Shown in pieces: positions 16,208-25,587 of a stretch of 35,816 nt of DNA. How positions within the stretch are numbered: the stretch's first letter is position 1; the number at the start of each line of letters is the position of its first letter. The DNA lies in the NCBI GenBank assembly GCA_001438965.1, contig LIAY01000004.1, positions 1 through 35,816 of the forward strand. Direction: 5' to 3'. The stretch is from Microbacteriaceae bacterium BACL25 MAG-120322-bin65 (GTDB lineage Bacteria; Actinomycetota; Actinomycetes; Actinomycetales; Microbacteriaceae). The position numbers were made by a program, and so were the translations under genes. The notes beneath the pieces were generated by a model. The model was not told the origin of the DNA. It did no database searches and saw nothing but the letters and a program-made list of their open reading frames with translations.

Positions 16208-17515
16208 CTAACCTATGCGTTCTTTTCGGCCCAACAGGCCTTGAGGCCTGACGAGCAGAATTGCGATGAGTAGTACGAGAGCCCCGACGTACTTCAAGTC
16301 AGAGGGAATGACTAGGGCAGAGGTTTCGACCATGACCCCGACGATCAATGCCCCTATCAGAGCGCCGAAAGCGGTTCCCAAACCACCCAGTACCACCGCA
16401 GCGAACATCAGCAAAAGAATTTTCTCACCCATATCCCATTTGATGCCGGGTCGGAAGTAAGCCCACAAGATTCCAGATAGCCCCGCAAGCATGGAGGCAA
16501 GAATCCACACAATCCTGACAACTCGGTCGACATCAATACCCGAAGCGGCGGCGAGAGAAGCGTTATCCGAAATAGCTCGGGTGGCTTTTCCAGTGTTGGA
16601 GTAAAGAAGCCACAGCGCAAAGAGAACAATGACCACCAGGCTGATTGCCATGCTGGCAAGGTCAACCGTGCTCAAGGCGACTGCCCCAAAGAGTGGGATT
16701 TTGTTCGCACCAGAACCGGGCAACTGCATGGTTCCACCGCCAACGAAGAACTGGAACACGTAGCGCACAGCGAGAGAGAGTCCAATACTGACAATCATCA
16801 GTTGAACGAGCCCCAACCCTCTCGCCCGAAGCGGTTTCCATAGTCCTGCATCTTGAACCCACCCGAGCCCGGCACTGGCGGCCACCGCTAAGGGGAAAGC
16901 AATCCACAAAGGCAGAGACAACACGACGCCAAATGCGTAGGCCATCAGGGCGCCAAATGTGACGAGTTCTGCGTGCGCAAAGTTAGACAATCCTGTTGTG
17001 CCATAAACCAGAGATAAACCGATAGAAGCAAGTCCCAGCATCAAACCAAAATTGACGCCATAAATGAGCCGCTGAACGACTTGGTCGAACAAGCTGATGA
17101 TCTGGCGTTCGCCTTCGCCGATAAAGAAGTTCTGGACCACACTGCCGCTGGGCCCAATCTCTGCCGACTGAGTAGCGCCACCCTCGAGGACAGCGATTCC
17201 TTCAGGCAAAGTCGACTCATCTAAAGTTACGTCGTAGGTGCCGCGCTCGGGGACTCCAATTACCCACTTACCGTCTGCGTCGGTGACCACTTCCGCGCTG
17301 TAACCATTGCCGGAAACTTCGATTCGAACTGAGGCGATGGGTTCCCCCTCGTTCTTTACGTTGCCAGCGATTCGGAAGTCGTATTCCTCACCAACCGTGT
17401 CCGCAAGGGCTGGGGAGGCAATGGAAGCTCCCATGAAGCCCAGGACGACGACCAGGAAAATCTTCATCACAGCGCCGAGCTTGCGCTCTGAGCGGTGGGT
17501 GACGGCTTGACTCAC
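16208..17515 (-). CDS. livH: LivH-type ABC permease with N-terminal secreted carboxypeptidase-regulatory-like domain
   Basis: Second permease of the importer, but with an unusual front end. From the chosen GTG at 17515 (GGAGG four bases upstream) it is 435 aa. Residues 1-38 form a signal peptide (LVVVLGFMGASIASPALA). Residues ~40-125 look like a carboxypeptidase-regulatory/transthyretin-type beta domain (GNVKNEGEPIASVRIEVSG … VVTDADGKWVIGVPERGTYDVTL). From ~140 on it is a standard LivH permease (LSLVYGTTGLSNFAHAELVTFGA, NTGKATRAISDNASLAAASGIDVDRV, VRPQGLLGRKE). The track start at 17596 would add 27 unlikely residues; ATG 17467 is another possible start. First gene of livH-M-G-F. Confidence 0.88.
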   Translation of the reverse strand: MSQAVTHRSERKLGAVMKIFLVVVLGFMGASIASPALADTVGEEYDFRIAGNVKNEGEPIASVRIEVSGNGYSAEVVTDADGKWVIGVPERGTYDVTLDESTLPEGIAVLEGGATQSAEIGPSGSVVQNFFIGEGERQIISLFDQVVQRLIYGVNFGLMLGLASIGLSLVYGTTGLSNFAHAELVTFGALMAYAFGVVLSLPLWIAFPLAVAASAGLGWVQDAGLWKPLRARGLGLVQLMIVSIGLSLAVRYVFQFFVGGGTMQLPGSGANKIPLFGAVALSTVDLASMAISLVVIVLFALWLLYSNTGKATRAISDNASLAAASGIDVDRVVRIVWILASMLAGLSGILWAYFRPGIKWDMGEKILLLMFAAVVLGGLGTAFGALIGALIVGVMVETSALVIPSDLKYVGALVLLIAILLVRPQGLLGRKERIG

Positions 17516-19236
<1,721 letters not shown>

Positions 19237-19259
19237 GCCGCCCTGAAAGGCCAGAAACT

Positions 19260-20369
19260 GTGCATGAAGTTGAGATTGGGCTGACTAAACGCGCTAATCG
19301 CGCGTACTCCTTTGATGATGTTGCGGTGGTGCCAAGCCGTCGAACTAGGGATCCCGAGGATGTCTCGGTGGACTGGAGCATTGATGCTTTTAGTTTCTCC
19401 ATGCCAGTAATAGCGGCGCCGATGGATTCTGTGATGTCACCTGCTACCGCAATCGCGATGGGAAAAATTGGCGGTTTAGGGGTTTTGAACCTCGAGGGTT
19501 TGTGGACCAGATATCAGGACCCCGAGCCCCTCTATGAAGAAATCGCGTCCCTGGCGGACGAGGAAGCAACGCGCGTCTTGCAGAGAATTTATGCCGAACC
19601 AATCAAGGTGGAATTGATTTCCCAGCGCTTGCAAGAAATTCGTGATGCGGGAGTGCCCGTTGCGGGCGCTCTTTCACCACAGCGCACCCGAGAGTTTTCC
19701 GAGACAGTGGTCAAAGCAGGCGTCGATCTTTTTGTGATTCGTGGAACGACAGTAAGCGCAGAGCATGTCAGCCAGAACCGCGAGCCGCTCAACCTTAAAG
19801 AGTTCATTTATGAACTTGATGTTCCAGTGATCGTGGGTGGAGCTGCGACCTATACCGCCGCACTTCACCTGATGCGCACCGGTGCTGCCGGTGTATTGGT
19901 CGGCTTTGGTGGCGGAGCGGCCTCCAGTACTCGGGCTGCTCTGGGAATCCAAGCTCCGATGGCTACTGCTATTTCTGATGTTGCGAGCGCCAGGCGAGAT
20001 TATTTGGATGAGTCTGGCGGACGTTATGTGCACGTCATCGCCGATGGCGGTTTGGGCCACAGCGGTGACATGGTGGCAGCTATTGCCACCGGTGCAGATG
20101 CGGTGATGCTGGGGTCCACGCTTGCTCGCAGTTCCGAGGCGCCAGGCCGGGGATGGCATTGGGGCCCAGAAGCTCACCACCCCACGCTGCCCCGCGGTTA
20201 TCGGGTCTGGGTGGGCCACGATGGGACACTCGAACACGTTCTTTTGGGACCTGCTCACAGCGCTGATGCCCGCACTAACCTGGTGGGAGCGTTGCGTCAC
20301 TCGATGGCGACCTGTGGATATTCCGATCTCAAAGAATTCCAGCGCGTCGACGTGGTCGTTCACAGCTAA
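19260..20369 (+). CDS. guaB3: GuaB3 family IMP-dehydrogenase-related protein
   Basis: A 369-aa paralogue of IMP dehydrogenase without CBS domains, matching the GuaB3 family that follows guaB in many Actinobacteria. The barrel is recognisable: SFDDVAVVPSRRTRDPEDV, PVIAAPMDSVMSP, IGGLGVLNLEGLW, VIADGGLGHSGDMVAAIATGADAVMLGS. Where GuaB has GPGSICTTR, this protein has GGGAASSTR, so the catalytic Cys position holds Ser222. Ordinary IMPDH chemistry is therefore doubtful. Some other GuaB3 proteins keep the Cys and are reported as active IMPDHs. Start GTG 19260 with AAAGG about 12 bases upstream. Its real role here is unknown. Confidence 0.88.
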   Translation: MHEVEIGLTKRANRAYSFDDVAVVPSRRTRDPEDVSVDWSIDAFSFSMPVIAAPMDSVMSPATAIAMGKIGGLGVLNLEGLWTRYQDPEPLYEEIASLADEEATRVLQRIYAEPIKVELISQRLQEIRDAGVPVAGALSPQRTREFSETVVKAGVDLFVIRGTTVSAEHVSQNREPLNLKEFIYELDVPVIVGGAATYTAALHLMRTGAAGVLVGFGGGAASSTRAALGIQAPMATAISDVASARRDYLDESGGRYVHVIADGGLGHSGDMVAAIATGADAVMLGSTLARSSEAPGRGWHWGPEAHHPTLPRGYRVWVGHDGTLEHVLLGPAHSADARTNLVGALRHSMATCGYSDLKEFQRVDVVVHS

Positions 20370-20432
20370 TCTCAGCCCACTCCACGCCAACACCTTTAGC
20401 CTTAGCGGGATGAGAATGAGAAGGGTGAGCCC

Positions 20433-21158
20433 ATGTGGCGCGTAGCACTGCGACCTCGGTGGCTCGCCGCTTTAGCGTTCGCTCTCGCGATGGCGGGTAT
20501 TTTCGCAGCCCTGAGCCAATGGCAGCTAGATCGCAGTATTGAGCAGGCCAGCGTTGTAGAGCGCGACACCGAAACGGCTGTAGCTCTGAGCAGTGTTGCC
20601 ACCCCTCAGAGCACTATTTCCACGGATGCCAGCGGTCGGAAAGTAACGGCCCAGTGCAGCTTTGTTCCGGGCGATGACGTGGTGATAACCCAGCGCTATT
20701 CAGAGAATCGCGAGGGTTCCTGGTTAGTGCGTCATTGCCAAACCCCTGAGGGTTATTCTCTGGCAGTGGCCGCGGGGTGGCTGGATGGTCTCGAGCGCAC
20801 TGCTGAGACATTCGAAAAGAGCGCGGAGCTGATCGGGCGTTATGTTCCCACCGAATCTCCCCAAGAGTCTGATTTCTTAGCCGGTGAGAACCAGGTTGTT
20901 TCCGTTGCCGAGTTGATAAACCTGTGGGTGAAACCTGGGCCTGTTTATGGTGGCTATCTGGTCCTAGATCAGGCCCCGCAAGGGTTAGCCAGCATCGTGA
21001 CAGTACCGCCGGAGACTGACCGCGAGCTTAATTGGCTCAATATTTTCTACGCTGCTGAATGGGTAATTTTTGCCCTCTTCGCTCTCTACCTTTGGTATCG
21101 ACTGGTAAAAGATGTGTGGGAGCGCGAGCTCGAAGAGGCGTTAAGTAACTCCGGCTAA
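20433..21158 (+). CDS. SURF1 family cytochrome oxidase assembly protein
   Basis: 241-aa predicted membrane protein with one N-terminal helix (residues ~8-28, PRWLAALAFALAMAGIFAAL) and one C-terminal helix (~203-226). The extracytoplasmic domain between them contains the SURF1-type features LSQWQLDRS near the start, a central GSWLVRHCQTPEG…LAVAAGWLDG segment and a later GYLVLDQAPQGL. SURF1/Shy1 proteins help assemble the heme-copper terminal oxidase. This placement between guaB3 and guaA recurs in Micrococcales. AAGGG lies about 10 bases before the ATG. Function is by family only. Confidence 0.82.
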   Translation: MWRVALRPRWLAALAFALAMAGIFAALSQWQLDRSIEQASVVERDTETAVALSSVATPQSTISTDASGRKVTAQCSFVPGDDVVITQRYSENREGSWLVRHCQTPEGYSLAVAAGWLDGLERTAETFEKSAELIGRYVPTESPQESDFLAGENQVVSVAELINLWVKPGPVYGGYLVLDQAPQGLASIVTVPPETDRELNWLNIFYAAEWVIFALFALYLWYRLVKDVWERELEEALSNSG

Positions 21159-21167
21159 ACTGAAGCC

Positions 21168-21593
21168 ATGGCTCAGGATTTCTCTTCTCTTCGCTCCGTG
21201 GTGCCCGACCGGTTGCGCAGTGCGCTGAAGTGGTATCGGGTGAGCGCTTATGTCACTGGCATTTTGCTCCTACTTCTCACCATCGAGATGGTGGCCAAAT
21301 ATGGTTTTGGCTCCGAACTAGAAATGGGTGGCCAGCAGGGCTTTGTCGCCATGGTGCCCGATGGCACGGTGGCAGCGTTTAACGTTTCCTCGGCCATTTT
21401 GATCGCTCATGGATGGTTCTATGTGGTGTATTTGTTTACCAGTTTTCGCATCTGGTCCATCCTGCGCTGGCCTTTGTGGCGGTTTTTGTGGCTGGCATCG
21501 GGTGGTTTGTTCCCCTTCCTGTCTTTTGTTATTGAGCACTACGCCACCGCCTACATTCGCTCTCTCCTGGCCGAAATTAGAGGCGAGGAGTGA
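21168..21593 (+). CDS. DUF3817 family membrane protein
   Basis: 141-aa integral membrane protein of unknown function. Helices are visible at about residues 27-44 ([17 protein letters not shown]), 73-95 ([23 protein letters not shown]) and 104-122 ([21 protein letters not shown]). The sequence fits DUF3817, often seen next to guaA in Actinobacteria. A TAAACT box at 21156-21161 lies six bases before the ATG with no ribosome-binding site between, so the gene may have its own promoter and a leaderless start. Its TGA overlaps the guaA GTG. Confidence 0.82.
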   Translation: MAQDFSSLRSVVPDRLRSALKWYRVSAYVTGILLLLLTIEMVAKYGFGSELEMGGQQGFVAMVPDGTVAAFNVSSAILIAHGWFYVVYLFTSFRIWSILRWPLWRFLWLASGGLFPFLSFVIEHYATAYIRSLLAEIRGEE

Positions 21594-23170
21594 CCGAAGT
21601 GACCGATTCCCCCAGACCGGTCCTTGTTGTTGATTTTGGTGCGCAGTACGCGCAGCTAATCGCTCGGCGGGTCCGAGAAGCCGGGGTTTATTCCGAAATC
21701 GTTTCTCATACGCTCTCTGCCCAGGAAATAGCGGATAAGAATCCGGTAGCTATTGTGCTCAGTGGTGGTCCCGCCAGTGTCTATGGCGAAGGCTCCCCAG
21801 CGCTACAAAAGGGCATTCTGGATATGGGAATTCCTGTCTTAGGTATTTGCTATGGATTTCAAGTCATGGCCCAAGAGCTCGGTGGCGAGGTCGGCCAGAC
21901 GGGGCTTCGCGAATACGGCGCCACCACCGCCACAGTGAATCCCACACTGACCCCACTTTTTGCTGGTCAACCAGTGGAACAAAACACCTGGATGTCTCAC
22001 GGTGATCAGGTTGTTGTTGCCCCTCCCGGTTTTGAGGTTCTCGCCTCTACTGGCGCAACGGCAGTTGCGGCGTTTGGTTCGCTCGAGCGGAAAATGTTTG
22101 GCGTTCAGTGGCACCCGGAAGTTCGCCATTCTGATCACGGCCAAGCAGTCCTAGAAAACTTTCTTCACCACATTGCCGGCTTGGGCAGCGAGTGGAATAG
22201 CGGAAATGTCATCGCCACGCAGGTGGAGAGTATTCGCCAGCAAGTTGGCTCGGACCTCGTGATTTGCGGCCTTTCTGGTGGGGTGGATTCCGCTGTTGCT
22301 GCTGCGCTGGTGCATCAGGCAGTGGGCGACCAGTTGGTGTGCGTTTTCGTTGACCACGGTCTACTTCGCCAGGGTGAGCGCGAACAAGTCGAACAAGACT
22401 TTGTTGCCGCCACTGGCGTGCGATTAGTGACCGTGGACGCCGCAGATCAGTTTTTAGCTGCCCTAGCTGGCGTGAGCGACCCTGAGACAAAGCGCAAAAT
22501 CATTGGCCGTGAATTTATTCGCACCTTCGAACAAGCCTCCGCTGATCTCGTGGCCGAAGCCCAGGACGGTGGTAGCGAAGTAAAATACCTCGTTCAGGGC
22601 ACCCTGTATCCCGACATCGTCGAAAGCGGTGGGGGCTCGGGAACCGCTGTGATTAAGAGCCACCACAACGTTGGCGGTCTACCCGATGATCTGGAATTTG
22701 ACTTAGTAGAGCCACTGCGAACTCTGTTTAAAGATGAGGTGCGCCAGATCGGCCGGGATCTGGGTTTACCCGAAGCGATTGTCGCCAGGCACCCATTCCC
22801 TGGACCGGGTTTAGGTATTCGCATTATTGGTGAGGTCACCGCTGATCGCCTCGAGACACTTCGCCAGGCAGATGCGATTGTTCGGGCAGAGCTGACCCTT
22901 GCTGGTGTTGATGGCGAGATTTGGCAATGCCCGGTGGTGTTGTTGGCGGATGTTCGCTCAGTCGGCGTTCAAGGCGATGGGCGCACCTATGGGCACCCGA
23001 TTGTGTTGCGTCCGGTGTCCAGTGAAGACGCCATGACCGCTGATTGGACGAGGTTGCCCTATGACCTGCTGGCCAAGATTTCTAATCGCATTACCAATGA
23101 GGTTTCAGAAGTAAACCGAGTGGTACTCGATGTGACATCTAAACCACCAGGAACTATCGAGTGGGAATAG
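21590..23170 (+). CDS. guaA: GMP synthase (glutamine-hydrolysing)
   Basis: Converts XMP to GMP using glutamine and ATP. It is 526 aa. An N-terminal class I glutamine amidotransferase domain has the nucleophile Cys87 in [11 protein letters not shown] and the His175/Glu177 pair in QWHPEV. The ATP-pyrophosphatase domain has the loop [14 protein letters not shown]. The C-terminal dimerisation domain has [16 protein letters not shown] and the invariant ending [11 protein letters not shown] 21590 overlaps the upstream stop; a second in-frame GTG at 21599 ([14 protein letters not shown]) has GAGGAG eight bases upstream and is an equally good start. It is convergent with the lacI gene, only 3 bases apart. 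Confidence 0.97.
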   Translation: MTEVTDSPRPVLVVDFGAQYAQLIARRVREAGVYSEIVSHTLSAQEIADKNPVAIVLSGGPASVYGEGSPALQKGILDMGIPVLGICYGFQVMAQELGGEVGQTGLREYGATTATVNPTLTPLFAGQPVEQNTWMSHGDQVVVAPPGFEVLASTGATAVAAFGSLERKMFGVQWHPEVRHSDHGQAVLENFLHHIAGLGSEWNSGNVIATQVESIRQQVGSDLVICGLSGGVDSAVAAALVHQAVGDQLVCVFVDHGLLRQGEREQVEQDFVAATGVRLVTVDAADQFLAALAGVSDPETKRKIIGREFIRTFEQASADLVAEAQDGGSEVKYLVQGTLYPDIVESGGGSGTAVIKSHHNVGGLPDDLEFDLVEPLRTLFKDEVRQIGRDLGLPEAIVARHPFPGPGLGIRIIGEVTADRLETLRQADAIVRAELTLAGVDGEIWQCPVVLLADVRSVGVQGDGRTYGHPIVLRPVSSEDAMTADWTRLPYDLLAKISNRITNEVSEVNRVVLDVTSKPPGTIEWE

Positions 23171-23173
23171 TTC

Positions 23174-24172
23174 CTAGGCTGAGGCTCTCTTCACCAGCTC
23201 GGGCTGGAAAACAATCTTTCGTGGCTCCATTCCTGGGCTTTCTGCTTCCTCGCTCAAGAGCCTTAGCGCAGTTTGGCCCATGAGCTCGCTGGGTTGCCGG
23301 ATAGACGTCAGTGGCACGATTGCTGAGGTGGCGAAATCAATATCGTCGTAGCCCACGAGAGCGATATCTTCAGGAACTCGGATGCTGCTGGCCGCTACGA
23401 GAGCTTGCAGCAGGCCAAGGGCGACCAAATCGTTGGCCGCAAAAATCCCATTAGGACGGTTCTTTGCCGGCATTTGAGCGAGGGCTTCCCCGATTCTTCG
23501 GCCCTCAAGTACCGTGGTGGCCCTAGTTTCAAAAATTTGGAGTTTCGTGCCCTTATGACCCGCGACGGCCTTTTTGGCACCGATCAACCTGTCCTTCACC
23601 TGGGTAATTTCAAGTGGGCCCCCTACAAAACCAATCTGTAACCTGCCCAAACTCATGAGGTGAAGTGTTGCGATATGCCCGCCCGCGATGTCGTCCACCG
23701 AGACCGAACTGAATTCCTCTTTCTGGCTCACCCGGTCCACCAGAACCGAGGGGATTCCAAAGTGTTTCAAGGCGCCCAGCCTGTCTTCAACCGCGCCGTA
23801 GGGAGAGATCAAAATGCCGCGGACTCGCTGTTCCTCAAACAGATCGAGGTAGTTCATTTCTCGTTCTTCGGATTCCGTGGTGTTGGCAAGAATCAGCGAG
23901 AAACCCGCCTTGGAGGCCTCATCCTCGGCGCCCCTCGCAATATCGGTGAAGAACGGGTTTGCCACGTCGAAAACCAACATGGCAATGGTTTTACTTGCAC
24001 CCGCCCGAAGTTGCCGAGCAGCGTCGTTTCGAACAAAACCGAGAGCGTGAATTGACTGGTGGACTTTTTTGACCGTGGCAGCGCTCACCCTGCCGGGGTG
24101 ATTCATCACGTTGGATACTGTTCCCACCGAGACTCCGGCATGGGATGCGACATCTTTGATGCTGGCTGACAT
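23174..24172 (-). CDS. LacI-family transcriptional regulator of L-rhamnose genes
   Basis: DNA-binding regulator of 332 aa from ATG 24172; the track ORF from 24421 includes 83 residues of the intergenic region. The N-terminal helix-turn-helix is SIKDVASHAGVSVGTVSNVMNHPGRVS, with the hinge ALGFVRNDAARQLRAG. The sugar-binding (Peripla_BP_1-like) core follows: AMLVFDVANPFFTDIARGAEDEA, GIFAANDLVALGLLQAL, LVGYDDIDFA. It is divergent from rhaI, and a 14-bp operator lies between them. The same operator precedes rhaT, so it most likely represses both rhamnose operons and itself. The effector (L-rhamnose or a catabolite such as rhamnulose-1-phosphate) is inferred. Confidence 0.88.
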   Translation of the reverse strand: MSASIKDVASHAGVSVGTVSNVMNHPGRVSAATVKKVHQSIHALGFVRNDAARQLRAGASKTIAMLVFDVANPFFTDIARGAEDEASKAGFSLILANTTESEEREMNYLDLFEEQRVRGILISPYGAVEDRLGALKHFGIPSVLVDRVSQKEEFSSVSVDDIAGGHIATLHLMSLGRLQIGFVGGPLEITQVKDRLIGAKKAVAGHKGTKLQIFETRATTVLEGRRIGEALAQMPAKNRPNGIFAANDLVALGLLQALVAASSIRVPEDIALVGYDDIDFATSAIVPLTSIRQPSELMGQTALRLLSEEAESPGMEPRKIVFQPELVKRASA

Positions 24173-24290
24173 CTTGACTTCGCGACCCTTTCGGTTGATG
24201 GCAGAGCCCCACTCTCTATTTCGTAGGAGCTGAGGCAGGATGCTTTGACAATTTCCAAACTCTTGTGACAAGGTTACAGTTATATTCAAA

Positions 24291-24304
24291 TTGAATCGTT
24301 TCAA
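24291..24304 (+). promoter_or_regulatory. LacI-type operator between lacI and rhaI
   Basis: TTGAATCGTTTCAA has TTGAA/TTCAA arms around a CG centre, typical of LacI-family sites. Its reverse complement is identical over all 14 bases to the site at 30379-30392 in front of rhaT. It lies 119 bases upstream of the regulator start and 119 upstream of rhaI, so it can control both directions. Confidence 0.85.
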
Positions 24305-24333
24305 CACGTGGTCTGGCAGGGCACCGCAATCAC

Positions 24334-24356
24334 GCGGAGGAATCATTTTTCTCCGC
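24334..24356 (+). other. Leader hairpin upstream of rhaI
   Basis: GCGGAGGAA at 24334-24342 can pair with TTTCTCCGC at 24348-24356 (one G-T pair), giving a 9-bp stem and a 5-base loop in the expected rhaI leader, 67 bases before the ATG. No T-run follows, so it is not an obvious terminator. The role is unknown. Confidence 0.35.
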
Positions 24357-24423
24357 TGGTTAGAGACAGTCCGGACACGGGGAATACGAAGCGCGAAGGC
24401 TAATTCGAGAGAGAAGAACACTG

Positions 24424-25587
24424 ATGTTCACAGAATCCATGACGAAGATTTTAGAGGCTCAAGCCATCGAGCTTCCCTCCTGGGCCTTTGGCAATTCAGG
24501 CACCCGATTCAAGGTTTTTACGACACCTGGTACGCCGCGCAACCCTTTTGAAAAGATTGAGGATGCCGCCACGGTGAATGAATACACGGGACTTGCTCCG
24601 AGCGTTGCCTTGCATATCCCATGGGACAAGGTTGACGACTTTCAGGCCCTCAAAATTCACGCAGAAAACCTGGGGGTGAATTTGGGCACGATCAACTCGA
24701 ATACGTTCCAAGATGATCAGTATCGCTTTGGTTCTCTTACTCACGTGGACAAAAAAGTCCGCCAAGCCGCCATCGATCACCATTTTGAATGCATTGACGT
24801 TATGGACAAGACAGGCTCCCAAGACCTGAAAATCTGGCTCGCTGATGGGTCCAACTATCCAGGGCAGGTTAACATCCGGGCCCGTCAGGATCGTTTGCAT
24901 GAATCGCTTCAGGCCATCTACGAGCGCTTAGGGGATAACCAGCGGATGGTCTTGGAATACAAATTCTTCGAACCCGCTTTCTATCACACGGATGTTCCTG
25001 ACTGGGGCACCGCCTACGTTCAGGTGCAAGCACTGGGAGACAAAGCCTCTGTTTGCCTAGACACCGGCCATCATGCACCTGGGACCAATATTGAGTTCAT
25101 TGTGGCTCAGCTTCTGCGCCTGAGGCGTCTGGGTTCTTTCGACTTCAATTCCCGCTTCTACGCCGACGATGATCTCATTGTTGGGGCTGCTGACCCTTTC
25201 CAGCTTTTCCGTATCATCTTCGAGGTCTACCGCAATGGTGGATTCGACGAGGACTCCACTGTGGCGTTTATGTTGGATCAGTGTCACAACATTGAAGACA
25301 AGATCCCTGGCCAGATTCGAAGCGTTCTCAACGTGCAGGAAATGACAGCCAAGGTTCTCTTAGCTGATCTTGCTGGTTTGGAAAGCGCGGAAGTCTCCGG
25401 CGATGTCCTCGGTGCCAATGGCATTCTGATGGACGCTTACAACACGGATGTCCGACCGGCGTTGGCCGACTGGCGTGAGGCTCGAGGCCTGCCTCGCGAG
25501 CCCTTCGACGCATACCGGGCAAGCGGGCGTTTAGAAAAAATTGCGAAGGAACGCGTTGGTGGTCAACAAATGGGATGGGGAGCCTAG
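24424..25587 (+). CDS. rhaI: L-rhamnose isomerase (Gram-positive RhaI type)
   Basis: Converts L-rhamnose to L-rhamnulose, the first catabolic step. It is 387 aa, a metal-dependent xylose-isomerase-like TIM barrel of the RhaI type found in Gram-positives, distinct from E. coli RhaA. Landmarks are the N-terminal ELPSWAFGNSGTRFKVF, VALHIPWDKVDD, the metal/active-site regions MVLEYKFFEPAFYHTDV and SVCLDTGHHAPGTNIEF, and the later AFMLDQCHNIEDKIPGQIRS. It is the first gene of the operon divergent from lacI, with a purine-rich GAGAGAAG before the ATG. The 3' end overlaps the next gene by 13 bases. Confidence 0.93.
   Translation: MFTESMTKILEAQAIELPSWAFGNSGTRFKVFTTPGTPRNPFEKIEDAATVNEYTGLAPSVALHIPWDKVDDFQALKIHAENLGVNLGTINSNTFQDDQYRFGSLTHVDKKVRQAAIDHHFECIDVMDKTGSQDLKIWLADGSNYPGQVNIRARQDRLHESLQAIYERLGDNQRMVLEYKFFEPAFYHTDVPDWGTAYVQVQALGDKASVCLDTGHHAPGTNIEFIVAQLLRLRRLGSFDFNSRFYADDDLIVGAADPFQLFRIIFEVYRNGGFDEDSTVAFMLDQCHNIEDKIPGQIRSVLNVQEMTAKVLLADLAGLESAEVSGDVLGANGILMDAYNTDVRPALADWREARGLPREPFDAYRASGRLEKIAKERVGGQQMGWGA

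Noticed and set aside
19674-20393. 239-aa minus-strand ORF opposite guaB3
   Set aside because: Antisense to a well-conserved gene, no ribosome-binding site or family features seen.
24173-24421. 83-residue N-terminal extension of the LacI-family ORF
   Set aside because: It would translate the operator and intergenic region; the helix-turn-helix begins right after the Met at 24172, as is normal for the family.
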